A DNA stretch of 64,000 nt. Origin: Verrucomicrobiia bacterium. GTDB taxonomy: Bacteria; Verrucomicrobiota; Verrucomicrobiia; Verrucomicrobiales; Akkermansiaceae. The translations under genes and the position numbers were made by a program. How positions within the stretch are numbered: the stretch's first letter is position 1; the number at the start of each line of letters is the position of its first letter. This document shows positions 38,889 through 47,099 of this stretch, piece by piece. The notes beneath the pieces are model-generated. The model was given only the letters and a program-made list of their open reading frames with translations. It was not told where the DNA came from and did no database searches. Where the stretch lies: positions 1 to 64,000 of the forward strand of contig JAUIJD010000022.1 of assembly GCA_030431475.1 (NCBI GenBank), given 5' to 3'.

Positions 38889-39851
38889 TCACTTCGCGGC
38901 CTTCTCCTCCACCACGTGCACGCCGTGGGGGTTGATCTTCGAGACGTGGATCTGGTTCTCGAGGGGGACGGCCGAGAAGACGGCACTGATCGCATCGCCG
39001 ACCTTGCGCGCGATGTCCTCGCCCTCGCACAGCGCGAAGACCGAGGGGCCGGCGCCGGAGATCGAGAAGCCGAGGGCGCCGGCGGCCATGGCGGCACGCT
39101 TGGCCTTGTAGAAGTCGGGGATGAGCTTCTGGCGGCGCGGCTCGGCGATCACGTCGTGGATCGAGCGCGAGATCAGGCCGTAGTCGCTCTGGATGATGCC
39201 GCACAGCAGGCCACCGAGGTTGCCGATCTGCTGGGTCGCGTTGGTCACCGGGATGTCCTTGGGCAGGATCTCGCGGGCAACCTTGGTGAGGATCTCGATG
39301 TCGGGATGCACGACGGCGGCCCACAGGTTGTCGGGCGCGGGGAGCTGGGCGACGTCGAGTTCCTCGTTGCTGCGGATGAAGACGATGCCGCCGAGCAGGC
39401 AGGGGGCGACGTTGTCGGCGTGCCAGGCGCCGTCGGCCGAGGCCTCGCCGGCCATCGCGAAGGGCAGGAGCTGCTGCTTGGTCAGTGGCTCGCCGATGAG
39501 CTTGTTGACCGCGTAGGCGCCGGCGACGGCCGAGGCGGCCGACGAGCCGAGGCCCGAGCCGAAGGGCATCTTCTTGTGGATCTCCATCTCGATGCCGCGG
39601 TCGGTCATGCCGAGGTGGCGGAGCAGGTCGAGGGCGGCGACGCCGGCGGTGTTCTTCTCGGCGGACTTGGGCAGCTTGCCCTCGTCGCCGGTGATCGCGG
39701 TGATGTGCAGGCCGGGCTTGTCGTGGTGACGGACGACGACCTCGTCGCCGGGCGAGTCGATGGCGAACCCGAGCACGTCGTAGCCACAGGCCACGTTGGC
39801 AACGGTGGCGGGGGCGAAAACGCGCACTTCCTGAACGGCTTCCTTGAGCAT
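38889..39851 (-). CDS. thrB: Homoserine kinase
   Basis: The 320-residue GHMP kinase begins 'VRVFAPATVANVACGYDVLG', with the ATP-binding loop 'PFGSGLGSSAASA' (96-108) and the C-terminal 'SISGAGPSVFALCEGED'. It phosphorylates homoserine to O-phosphohomoserine for ThrC (27970-29277). It converges with vapC. The start at 39851 fits the family N-terminus. Confidence 0.95.
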   Translation of the reverse strand: MLKEAVQEVRVFAPATVANVACGYDVLGFAIDSPGDEVVVRHHDKPGLHITAITGDEGKLPKSAEKNTAGVAALDLLRHLGMTDRGIEMEIHKKMPFGSGLGSSAASAVAGAYAVNKLIGEPLTKQQLLPFAMAGEASADGAWHADNVAPCLLGGIVFIRSNEELDVAQLPAPDNLWAAVVHPDIEILTKVAREILPKDIPVTNATQQIGNLGGLLCGIIQSDYGLISRSIHDVIAEPRRQKLIPDFYKAKRAAMAAGALGFSISGAGPSVFALCEGEDIARKVGDAISAVFSAVPLENQIHVSKINPHGVHVVEEKAAK

Positions 39852-39908
39852 GGGGCGCGCGGGGTAGCAGCAGGACGCAGGATTGTCGATACCGGGGTTT
39901 TGCCGAAA

Positions 39909-39967
39909 GGAGCGCCGGTCTTCAGACCGGCATGGGAAAGGGGAGCCGGTCTGAAGACCGGCGCTCC
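39909..39967. repeat. Family D inverted pair between rlpA and thrB
   Basis: 23 bp perfect arms (39909-39931 and 39945-39967), each containing an 18 bp palindrome: GCCGGTCTTCAGACCGGC (8-2-8) and its complement. Outer flanks are GGAGC and GCTCC. The pair lies 10 bp from the end of rlpA and 58 bp upstream of thrB. Confidence 0.93.
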
Positions 39968-39976
39968 TGGCGCTCC

Positions 39977-40489
39977 TCAGAAGATCCCGAAGAACCACTT
40001 CTTTCGGCGCTTGCGCTTGAACTTGCCGTCGCCGACCGACAGGACCTCGACCTCGACGGTCGTCAGCCCCTGGTCGTAGAAGCCGATCGCCTTCGCCGCG
40101 CGGGGCGAGAGGTCGATGATGCGGCCGGCGATGAAGGGACCGCGGTCGTTGACCCGGCATTTCACCGACTTGCCGTTGTCGAGGTTGGTGACCTTGACCA
40201 CCGCCGGCAGCGGCAGGGTCTTGTGGGCGGCGATCTTGTGCCACGGCATCACCTTCTCGCCGAGCGAGGTGGTGCCGCGCTTGAGACCGAGCCATTTCGA
40301 CTCGTTGTACCACGACGCGGTGCCGACCTCCCGGTAGTCGAGCGCCTGGTCGACGCTCATCGGGTGATAGGTCTGGCCGCGCACCGTGTAGCTGCGGGTC
40401 ATGTGGCCCTTCCAATCGCCCCGCGGATGGGCGCAGGAGGCGAGCAGCAGGGTGGTGGCTGATAGAAGCAGCGTGGCGAGGAAGCGCAC
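39977..40489 (-). CDS. rlpA: RlpA-family septal-ring lipoprotein
   Basis: The 170-residue protein has a lipobox in 'LLLASCAH'. Double-psi beta-barrel motifs are 'VGTASWYNESKWLG', 'VKVTNLDNGKSV', 'VNDRGPFIAGRIIDLS' and 'AAKAIGFY'. Related proteins bind or cleave denuded peptidoglycan strands at the division site. The C-terminus is a basic tail (KRKRRKK) instead of the SPOR domain of Escherichia coli RlpA. An AT-rich 6-4-6 palindrome sits just upstream. Confidence 0.88.
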   Translation of the reverse strand: MRFLATLLLSATTLLLASCAHPRGDWKGHMTRSYTVRGQTYHPMSVDQALDYREVGTASWYNESKWLGLKRGTTSLGEKVMPWHKIAAHKTLPLPAVVKVTNLDNGKSVKCRVNDRGPFIAGRIIDLSPRAAKAIGFYDQGLTTVEVEVLSVGDGKFKRKRRKKWFFGIF

Positions 40490-40501
40490 GCCGGGATGAT
40501 A

Positions 40502-40517
40502 CTTAGGAAAACCTAAG
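40502..40517. promoter_or_regulatory. AT-rich dyad upstream of rlpA
   Basis: CTTAGG-AAAA-CCTAAG is a perfect 6-4-6 dyad, 13 bp upstream of the rlpA ATG on its coding strand. It differs from the GC-rich palindromes elsewhere and could be an operator. Inference only. Confidence 0.35.
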
Positions 40518-40649
40518 GATCAAGGTGGGAGGCGGCGGAGGGTTTGCCCGGTCGCGCCGGCGGCTCCCCGGGGGAAACGGGCTCGGGCCGGGTGCTCGTT
40601 GCGGCAGTGCGCCCGGAGGGCGTGCGCGGCGGGAGCCACGCGGTCCGGT

Positions 40650-40669
40650 GTCGGACAGGCGTGCCTGAC
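40650..40669. repeat. Family C palindrome (variant) after the HU gene
   Basis: GTCGGACAGGCGTGCCTGAC followed by CTCCC; the related perfect copy is at 27969-27988 with the same flank. Two positions in the stem no longer pair. It lies 5 bp past the HU stop codon. The rest of 40518-40649 holds nothing I recognise beyond GC-rich short dyads. Confidence 0.75.
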
Positions 40670-40674
40670 CTCCC

Positions 40675-40995
40675 CTACTCCCCTTCGCGCTCGCGGATGA
40701 GCGGGAGGGTGCCGGCAACCTGCTCCTTCATCTCCTTGCCGGGCTTGAACTTGACCACGGCGCGGGCCGGGATGGGCACGTCCTTGCCGGGATTCTTCGG
40801 GTTGCGGCCGATCTTGGCCTTGGTCTCCTTCACCTGGAAGGCGCCGAAGTTGCGCATCACCACCGAGTCGCCGTTGGCCAGGGCATCGGTGATCGAGTCG
40901 AGGGTCTTCTGGATCACATCGAACACCTCCTGCTGGGTGAGGCCGGTTTCGTTGCTGATTTTGACGACGAGTTCGCGCTTGGTGACGGTGGCCAT
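40675..40995 (-). CDS. HU/IHF-family DNA-binding protein
   Basis: The 106-residue protein starts MATVTKRELVVKISNETGL at 40995, preceded by GAGGA at nine bases. 'VFDVIQKTLDSITDALANGD' and 'MRNFGAFQVKETKAKIGRNP' followed by 'ARAVVKFKPGKEMKE' are the helices and the DNA-binding arm. It bends or compacts DNA. The C-terminal tail 'VAGTLPLIREREGE' is about 10 residues longer than in typical HU. Confidence 0.93.
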   Translation of the reverse strand: MATVTKRELVVKISNETGLTQQEVFDVIQKTLDSITDALANGDSVVMRNFGAFQVKETKAKIGRNPKNPGKDVPIPARAVVKFKPGKEMKEQVAGTLPLIREREGE

Positions 40996-41077
40996 GGGTG
41001 AAAATCCTCGAGACGGGAGAGCGGGGGGATGGACACCACAGGATGCCCTGTTTGTCCCGCCTAAAATTCCTGAAAAA

Positions 41078-42019
41078 TCATGCGGATTCCGTGCCACCCG
41101 GAGAGGAATCTCCGAGGACCCGGCCGGTGGTGCGGAAATGCAGCTTGGCGACGCGGCCCAGCGCGTCGGCTCCATGACGCTCAACGACTTGCTTTCCCGC
41201 GTCGATGACGGCCTGTGAGGCGCCGAGCGGCAGTTCCACTCCCCCGGCCACGGAGGTTTTGTCCATCCAGTCGACGAAGCGTTCGCGGGCCAGAATCGAG
41301 GCCGCTGCGACGGCCAGATCGGACTCCGCCTTGGTGCGCTGCTGGAGTTCGATGGCGACGCCGAGTTGTTTCAGCGCGCGCTTCAGCACGTCGGGTCGGG
41401 CGAACTGGTCGGAGAGCGCCCGCGGGCAGTCGGGACGCTTCTCCAACAGCCGGGCGATGGCCCTCGCGTGGCCCCAGGCGAGCAGGCGGTTGACGTTGCC
41501 GAAGGAGCGGTAGAGCTCGTTGTAGCGTTCGGGTCCGATGGAGACGACCACGTGGTCGATGCCCGGCGTCTCTCGGATGAGCTTCGACAGCTTGCGGATG
41601 CGGGCGGCGCTGGTGATGCGCTTCGAGTCCATGATGCCGGCATCGAGCAGGGCCCGGGCGCTGGCGGCGTCGGTGTAGGCACCGGCGATGACCAGCGGGC
41701 CGAAGTAGTCGCCCTTGCCGCTCTCATCGATGCCGAAATGCGGCTCGAACATGTCCGGCTGGTGGACCTCCTCGTAGCCGAGCCGGGCCTCGCCGAGGAT
41801 TTCCGGTTCGAGGGTGAAGCGGACGAAGTCCTCGGTCTCCTTGCCCTGGACCAGCACCTTCGGGCCCTTCTGATAGACGCTGACGTTCAGTTTGCCCTTC
41901 TTCGCGGCGTAGATCGTGTAGGGCTTCTCCGAGAACTCGAAGCCCTGCTGCTCGAGCACCGCGCGCAGCGTGTCCGCCTGTCCGGGGGAAAGCATCGCGG
42001 TGTAGGAGTTGGTGGGCAC
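41078..42019 (-). CDS. rnhC: Ribonuclease HIII
   Basis: The 313-residue protein has an N-terminal TBP-like substrate-binding domain (about 1-90, 'YTIYAAKKGKLNVSVYQKGP') followed by the RNase H domain with 'GIDESGKGDYFGPLVIA', acidic residues Asp98 and Glu99. 'AESDLAVAAASILARERFVD' is the conserved C-terminal block. It removes RNA from RNA/DNA hybrids. It shares a short divergent region with mutY that contains a heptamer array. Confidence 0.94.
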   Translation of the reverse strand: MPTNSYTAMLSPGQADTLRAVLEQQGFEFSEKPYTIYAAKKGKLNVSVYQKGPKVLVQGKETEDFVRFTLEPEILGEARLGYEEVHQPDMFEPHFGIDESGKGDYFGPLVIAGAYTDAASARALLDAGIMDSKRITSAARIRKLSKLIRETPGIDHVVVSIGPERYNELYRSFGNVNRLLAWGHARAIARLLEKRPDCPRALSDQFARPDVLKRALKQLGVAIELQQRTKAESDLAVAAASILARERFVDWMDKTSVAGGVELPLGASQAVIDAGKQVVERHGADALGRVAKLHFRTTGRVLGDSSPGGTESA

Positions 42020-42027
42020 GGGGGCGA

Positions 42028-42055
42028 GTTTCGAGTTTCAGGTTTCAAGTTTCAA
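42028..42055. repeat. Four heptamers in the rnhC/mutY divergent promoter
   Basis: GTTTCGA, GTTTCAG, GTTTCAA, GTTTCAA in unbroken 7-base phase, filling most of the 50 bp between the rnhC and mutY start codons. The unit is unrelated to those at 181 and 5316 but has the same length. Confidence 0.9.
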
Positions 42056-42069
42056 GACATGCTCGCCGC

Positions 42070-43092
42070 GTGCTGAAACCGCGATTCGAAACCGACCCGC
42101 TGGAGAAGCCCGACGAGTTCCGGGCGGCGCTGGCGGAGTGGTTCGGGACGCAGGGGAAGGACTACCCGTGGCGCCGGACGCGCGACCCCTACGCGATCCT
42201 GGTTTCCGAGGTGATGCTCCAACAGACGCAGATCGCGACCGTGCTCGGGCGGGGATTCTACACCCGCTTCCTCGAGCGCTTTCCGGATTCCGCGACGCTG
42301 GCGGCGGCCGACGACGACCCGCTGCTCAAGGCGTGGGAGGGTCTCGGATACTACCGTCGCGCCCGGATGCTGCGCGACGCGGCGCGGGCGGTGGAAACCG
42401 AGCACGGAGGGCGGTTTCCCGACACCTTCGAGGCCGTCCTCGCGCTGCCCGGGGTGGGGCGCTACACGGCGGGGGCGGTGATGTCCTTCGCCTTCGGGAA
42501 GCCGGCGGCGATCGTCGACGGCAACGTCGCGCGGGTGCTGTCGCGGCTCCTCGACTCGGCCGATCCGATCGATGCCGGACCGACCCTCAAGCGCTTGTGG
42601 GAGGTGGCCGGCGAGCTCCTCGACGAGGACGATCCCCGGGTCCACAACTCGGCGTTGATGGAGCTCGGGCAGACCCACTGCCGGCCCGGGGTGCCGGACT
42701 GCCTGGGGTGTCCGGTCGGCCGCTTCTGCCGCTGCCCCGACCCTTCCGCGCTGCCGGTGAAGGCGAAGCGGGTGAAGACCACCGAAGTCGTCGAGGATCT
42801 GGTGTTCCTGCGGCGGGGGAAACGGGTGCTGCTGCGCAAGCTCGAGGAGGGTCGCCGGGCGGGGATGTGGCGGCTGCCGGAGGGGCCGGGGCGCGGGGAC
42901 CCTCTCTATCAGGGGAAGTACGGGATCACCCGCTACCGGGTGACCATGCGGGTGCGGGCCGCGGCGAAGGGCCGGCGAAAGGGCGGGGGGGAGGCGTGGC
43001 ACGCGCTCGACGACCTGGACGAGCTGGTGATGCCGCCGGCGGACCGGGCGGCGCTGAAGAACTTGTTGGAGGATTCCGAAGAAATCGCGTGA
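42070..43092 (+). CDS. mutY: A/G-specific adenine glycosylase
   Basis: The 340-residue protein removes adenine mispaired with 8-oxoguanine. Catalytic Glu47 is in 'VSEVMLQQTQ' and Asp150 in 'IVDGNVARVLSR'. The helix-hairpin-helix is 'LPGVGRYTAGAV'. The [4Fe-4S] cysteines are Cys204, 211, 214 and 220 (C-x6-C-x2-C-x5-C). The C-terminal NUDIX-like 8-oxoG recognition domain is present (about 235-335). The start is GTG at 42070. Confidence 0.94.
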   Translation: MLKPRFETDPLEKPDEFRAALAEWFGTQGKDYPWRRTRDPYAILVSEVMLQQTQIATVLGRGFYTRFLERFPDSATLAAADDDPLLKAWEGLGYYRRARMLRDAARAVETEHGGRFPDTFEAVLALPGVGRYTAGAVMSFAFGKPAAIVDGNVARVLSRLLDSADPIDAGPTLKRLWEVAGELLDEDDPRVHNSALMELGQTHCRPGVPDCLGCPVGRFCRCPDPSALPVKAKRVKTTEVVEDLVFLRRGKRVLLRKLEEGRRAGMWRLPEGPGRGDPLYQGKYGITRYRVTMRVRAAAKGRRKGGGEAWHALDDLDELVMPPADRAALKNLLEDSEEIA

Positions 43093-43126
43093 GCATCGGC
43101 GCTCCGGTGCCGTAGTGTTCGGCCGG

Positions 43127-43894
43127 ATGTCATGGTCCTTCCCGATTCCGGTCGTGTGCGCACTGGCGCTCGCCGCCTGCACGCCCGCGCCGCCTCCACC
43201 GGTCACGGGAGCGCCCGCACCCGGCCGCGAGGTCTTCCAGACGGCCGCCCGCCGCTTCGCGGCCGTGGTCGTTTCGGACCGGGACGACATCGATGAGTGG
43301 ATCGGGGACCGCTTCGCCCGCCAGCGGGCGCCGAAGGACGCCGACGGGGGGTCGGCGGTGCCGATCACGGCCGACGGCTATTTCCTGACCGCCGACCATG
43401 TGATCGCCTCGGCCAAGGGGCGCCGCGTGTCGCTGCTGCTCCGCCGGGACGGCCGCCTGCGGGCATTTCCGGCGCGCATCGTGTGGCGCGGGCCCGCCGG
43501 GGACCTCGCGCTGCTTCACGCCGAGGTGGCCACGCCCGACCACTACCGCTGGACCCCCGGCAACCGCTGGCTGCCGCAGGGCACGCCGGTGATGCACGCC
43601 GGCATCGCCACCGGCTTCAGCAGCTCGTCGGGCAAGCTGATCACCCCGGTGGCGCCCGATTCCCCCTTTTCCGGGGGACGTCGTTTCAAGCACGACATCC
43701 CCCTCGAGCCCGGCGACAGCGGCGGCCCGGTGGTCGATGCCCGGGGGCGGCTGGTCGGTGTGAACTCGGCGGTCGAGTACCTGGTCCCGCTGGAAACCGC
43801 CTTCTTCATCGAATCCGAGGCCAACCGGCCGAATGTCCCGCGGTTGATGTCCCGCATCGCCTCCGATCGCAAAGCCCGACGTCCCGCCCCGTGA
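43127..43894 (+). CDS. Trypsin-like serine protease lipoprotein
   Basis: The 255-residue protein has a lipobox 'ALALAACTP' (Cys18). The catalytic triad is His91 ('LTADHVIA'), Asp126 ('GDLALLH') and Ser198 ('EPGDSGGPVV'). There is no PDZ domain, so it is not a full DegP. It likely acts on envelope proteins. Its stop overlaps the next ATG (TGATG), so the following lipoprotein is probably co-translated. Confidence 0.85.
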   Translation: MSWSFPIPVVCALALAACTPAPPPPVTGAPAPGREVFQTAARRFAAVVVSDRDDIDEWIGDRFARQRAPKDADGGSAVPITADGYFLTADHVIASAKGRRVSLLLRRDGRLRAFPARIVWRGPAGDLALLHAEVATPDHYRWTPGNRWLPQGTPVMHAGIATGFSSSSGKLITPVAPDSPFSGGRRFKHDIPLEPGDSGGPVVDARGRLVGVNSAVEYLVPLETAFFIESEANRPNVPRLMSRIASDRKARRPAP

Positions 43895-44328
43895 TGATGA
43901 AGTCCATCCCCGCCCTCCTCGCCCTGGTGCTGGTCTGCGCCTCCTGCGGCCACCGCATGCACTGGACCGAGCGCGCCGCGCAGGACCGCATCATGCTGGT
44001 GCGCGAGGAGCCGCCGACCCTCGGCTACCGCCGTCTCGGGCACCAGTCCATCTCCCATCCCGACCTCGGGCGTTTCCTCGAGAAGAAGGGCCGGCCCGAC
44101 TTCATCGCCGAGACCTCGGCCGAGGACCGGCAGTATCTCGTCCTCTACTACCTCGCGTCGAAGCGGGCCTACGCGTGCCGCTCGTGGCGGAGCCAGCCGA
44201 ACACGATCGAGTTCGCCGGTCCCTACGACATCACGTCGAAGGAGGTCGAGCTGTTGCAGGAGCTCAAGAAGAACGCCGCCGACATTCCCGACTCGGGCAT
44301 TGCCGCCGGCCGGTTGCTGGTCCCCTGA
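43894..44328 (+). CDS. Small lipoprotein of unknown function
   Basis: The 144-residue protein has a lipobox 'LVLVCASCGH'. The rest ('YLVLYYLASKRAYACRSW' in the middle) fits no family I know. It directly follows the protease lipoprotein with a one-base overlap, so the two probably act together in the envelope. Confidence 0.7.
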   Translation: MMKSIPALLALVLVCASCGHRMHWTERAAQDRIMLVREEPPTLGYRRLGHQSISHPDLGRFLEKKGRPDFIAETSAEDRQYLVLYYLASKRAYACRSWRSQPNTIEFAGPYDITSKEVELLQELKKNAADIPDSGIAAGRLLVP

Positions 44329-44344
44329 GGAGGGGAGGTCGCGG

Positions 44345-45637
44345 TCATCGCTTCATCCGTTTCAGCTTCGTCCGCAAGGTGGTCCGGTTGATGCCCAGTG
44401 CGGCGGCGAGGTGGGACGGTTTGCCGTCGAAGCGCCGGAGCAGGATGCGGAGCAGGAGGTTCTCCAGGCCGGTGCTCAGGGTCTTGTAGTCGGGGTCCGT
44501 CTCGAGTTGCTGATCGACCCACGGCTCCAGGGCGAGGGTCAGGGCGTCGTCGTCGCCGTGGTGGGCGGGGATGCCCGCGAGTTGCTCGGGGATGTGGTCG
44601 GTCGTGACCACCGCCGCGCCGCCACTGGTGACCAGGGCGAAGCTGATCACATTGCGGAGCTCGCGCAGGTTGCCGGGCCAGTCGTATCGGGAGAAAATCT
44701 CCAGCACGCGGTCGTCGAGCCGGGTGTGGCTCGCGGCATTGAGCTCGCCGAGGAAGCAGTCGCTGATGGCCGGGATGTCGGCGCGGCGTTCCCTGAGGGG
44801 AGGGAGGACCACTTCGAGGATCTGCAGCCGATAGTAGAGGTCCTGTTGGAAACTCCCGTCGTGGACCCGGGGAAGCAGGCCCTCGTCGCCGGTCGTGACG
44901 ATGGGCCGGGGCGTGCGCTCGTCGGGCTGGTCCAGCCGACGCGCCAGCAGGGTCTGGAGCTCGGGTGCCAGCGACTCGATCGACTCGATGATCAACTGGC
45001 CGCCCCGCGACGAGTCGAAGACATCGGTCAGCGTGCCCTCGTCGAGGAGGGTGGAGGCGTGGAGGGTCTGCGAGCGCTGACCCGGATCCGAGGCCTGACG
45101 GATGAGCCGGGCGACCTTGCTTTTGCCGGTGCCGGTGGCGCCGCGGATGACGACGGGCTGATCCGACGCGCAGGCGTGGGAGATCTGCCGGATGACCGGC
45201 CGCATGGCGGGCGAGGCGCCGACGAAGGGAGAAGCGCCGTCGTCGGGGGAGGGCTGTCCTTCGCCGGATTCGGCGGCCGCCGTCACGAGATCGAAGAAGG
45301 ACTGCAGCTCCTGGAAGTCGACCGGCTTGTCGAGGAAGCGGGCGATGCCCAGCTTCCGGGCATCGATCGCATTCTCGATCTCCCCGTGGGCGGTGATGAC
45401 CGCGATCTCGGGCTTGTGGTCCCAGGACCAGTCGCGGACGAGGTCGAGCCCGTGCCCGTCCGGCAGTCCGATGTCGAGGAGCAGGCCGCCGACCGGGCCC
45501 TCGTGGAGTCTTTCGCGGGCGGTGGCGAGGGACGGGGCCAGCAGGGGTTCCAGCCCGCTGCGTTCCGCGGCCGCGGCGATGGCGGCGGCCAGGGCGTGGT
45601 GGTCCTCGACGATCAGAAGGGTCTTCATGTCAGTCAT
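44345..45637 (-). CDS. NtrC-like response regulator with a degenerate AAA+ domain
   Basis: The 430-residue protein has a receiver domain (1-115; phosphoacceptor Asp55 in 'LLLDIGLPDG', Lys104), an AAA+ domain (about 138-370) and a Fis-type HTH ('HLAAALGINRTTLRTKLKRM') at the end. Walker A is intact ('GATGTGKS', 166-173). The GAFTGA loop that contacts sigma-54 is missing altogether, and the Walker B box reads 'GGQLIIESI' instead of 'GGTLFLDEI', losing the Asp-Glu pair. 'QQDLYYRLQILEVVLPPLRE' and 'WPGNLRELRNVISFA' are normal. It may regulate without sigma-54 or ATP hydrolysis. It overlaps the kinase gene by 8 bases. Confidence 0.9.
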   Translation of the reverse strand: MTDMKTLLIVEDHHALAAAIAAAAERSGLEPLLAPSLATARERLHEGPVGGLLLDIGLPDGHGLDLVRDWSWDHKPEIAVITAHGEIENAIDARKLGIARFLDKPVDFQELQSFFDLVTAAAESGEGQPSPDDGASPFVGASPAMRPVIRQISHACASDQPVVIRGATGTGKSKVARLIRQASDPGQRSQTLHASTLLDEGTLTDVFDSSRGGQLIIESIESLAPELQTLLARRLDQPDERTPRPIVTTGDEGLLPRVHDGSFQQDLYYRLQILEVVLPPLRERRADIPAISDCFLGELNAASHTRLDDRVLEIFSRYDWPGNLRELRNVISFALVTSGGAAVVTTDHIPEQLAGIPAHHGDDDALTLALEPWVDQQLETDPDYKTLSTGLENLLLRILLRRFDGKPSHLAAALGINRTTLRTKLKRMKR

Positions 45638-47030
45638 GCGCGGTGGTCCGGTCGCGGTCCATGGTGCCGTTGACGCGGGCGCCTCCGCCGGGGAGGTTCT
45701 CGGCCGACAGGCGGCCGCCGTGGGATTCGACCACCCCCTTGGCCAGCGCGAGGCCGAGGCCCATCCCGCCCTCCCGTTCGGAGTAGAAGGTTTCTCCGAA
45801 ATGACGGAGCGCGCTCTCGGAGAAGCCCGGTCCCTCATCGGAGACGGAGAATTCGATGCCGCCCGATCCGCGCCGTGCCAGCTCGACCCGGATCGTCCCG
45901 CCCCGGGGCATCGCCTTCACCGCGTTGTCGATGAGGTTGCGGAAGGTCTGCTCGATCCGCTGGGCGTCGCCGTCGATGGAAAGCCGGTCCGGGACGATGA
46001 GTTCGAGTCGGCACCGATGGAACTCCAGCAAGCTCCCGAGCTTGTCCTTCAGGCTCCGGAGCAGCGGGACGAGATCGGTTTCCGAGACCCGGGGAGGCTC
46101 GGGCCTGGCGACGAACAGCCACTGGTTGACCAGCGAGGTGATGTGCTCGCCATCCTCGCGGATGAAGGTGCCCTCGGGGCCCGTGCCCTGCTCCTCCAGG
46201 GACTTGGCGTGCATGATGATCGCTGCCGCGGGGTTCTTGATCTCGTGGGCGAGCGACGTCGCGAGCTGCCCGAGCAACGCCATCTTCTCGGCGTGGCGAC
46301 GGAGCTGCTGCTCGTTGAGCAGGGCGTCGCGCTCCTCGACCAGCGTGCGGGCGAGGATGCCGATCTCGTCCTGGCGCCCGGTGAGACTCCCGGGGAGGCT
46401 CATCTCGTGGTTGGCGGACGCCGAGAACACGGAATGCGCCAGTTTCTGGAGCGGCCCGACGACCGAGCGGGCGATCAGGAACGCGGCGGTGATGGCGACG
46501 ATCGTGATGCCCAGCAACGGGACAAAGGAGAAGTTGCTGGAGAACGCCAGCAGGGGGCGTGAGGGTTCGATCACGACGATGGATCCCCGGCGATCCGTGA
46601 TCGGCTGGCACAGCGCCCGCAACGGGTGCTCGACCACGATCTCGTGCTCCCGCTCTTTTGCCAGCCGGGCGATCGAGCGATCTTGCGACGACCAGCCCCG
46701 TCCCTCCACCAGTCCTTCGTCGGGCAGAAAGAAGCCGACCCGCGAACCCGTGATGACCGAGAGATTCTCCGCCATCAGCCTCGAGCGGGGCACCTTCACC
46801 TGCTCGAGGAAGCGGGCGTTGGCCGTCGCCACCTCCGCCATCCGCTCCCGGTCCAGCTTGCGCTGTTGGGACGCTTCCCAGAGCAGCCCGACCGTGCCCG
46901 CCGCCGCGGTGATCAGGATCTGGGGCAGAATGAAGCGCCGGAAAAGCCCGCCCCTACTGCGGGAGGCGGTGGCCGACTTGGAGGGATTCTTGCTCAAATG
47001 ATGAGGAAGGCATGAGCAAAAGTTATCCAT
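45630..47030 (-). CDS. Membrane sensor histidine kinase
   Basis: The 466-residue protein has a first membrane segment near 34-50, a periplasmic sensor of about 115 residues, a second segment ('PLLGITIVAITAAFLIA', 171-187), HAMP, the phosphoacceptor His262 in 'SLAHEIKNPAAA', the N box 'NLIDNAVKAMP', 'SDEGPGFSE' and 'GGMGLGLALAKGVVESHGG'. It is the partner of the overlapping regulator. It is divergent from a TonB receptor across a 69 bp gap, which suggests that the system controls uptake of the receptor's ligand. Confidence 0.92.
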   Translation of the reverse strand: MDNFCSCLPHHLSKNPSKSATASRSRGGLFRRFILPQILITAAAGTVGLLWEASQQRKLDRERMAEVATANARFLEQVKVPRSRLMAENLSVITGSRVGFFLPDEGLVEGRGWSSQDRSIARLAKEREHEIVVEHPLRALCQPITDRRGSIVVIEPSRPLLAFSSNFSFVPLLGITIVAITAAFLIARSVVGPLQKLAHSVFSASANHEMSLPGSLTGRQDEIGILARTLVEERDALLNEQQLRRHAEKMALLGQLATSLAHEIKNPAAAIIMHAKSLEEQGTGPEGTFIREDGEHITSLVNQWLFVARPEPPRVSETDLVPLLRSLKDKLGSLLEFHRCRLELIVPDRLSIDGDAQRIEQTFRNLIDNAVKAMPRGGTIRVELARRGSGGIEFSVSDEGPGFSESALRHFGETFYSEREGGMGLGLALAKGVVESHGGRLSAENLPGGGARVNGTMDRDRTTAHD

Positions 47031-47099
47031 CTGTAAAGTTCATGGGTAGAAAATGCCATTTATCTTGTGGAGAGCAGGGCTCTTGCTCACGCAGCTCCC

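Noticed and set aside
43127-43894. DegP/HtrA protease
   Set aside because: The triad is present, but there is no PDZ domain and it is a short lipoprotein.
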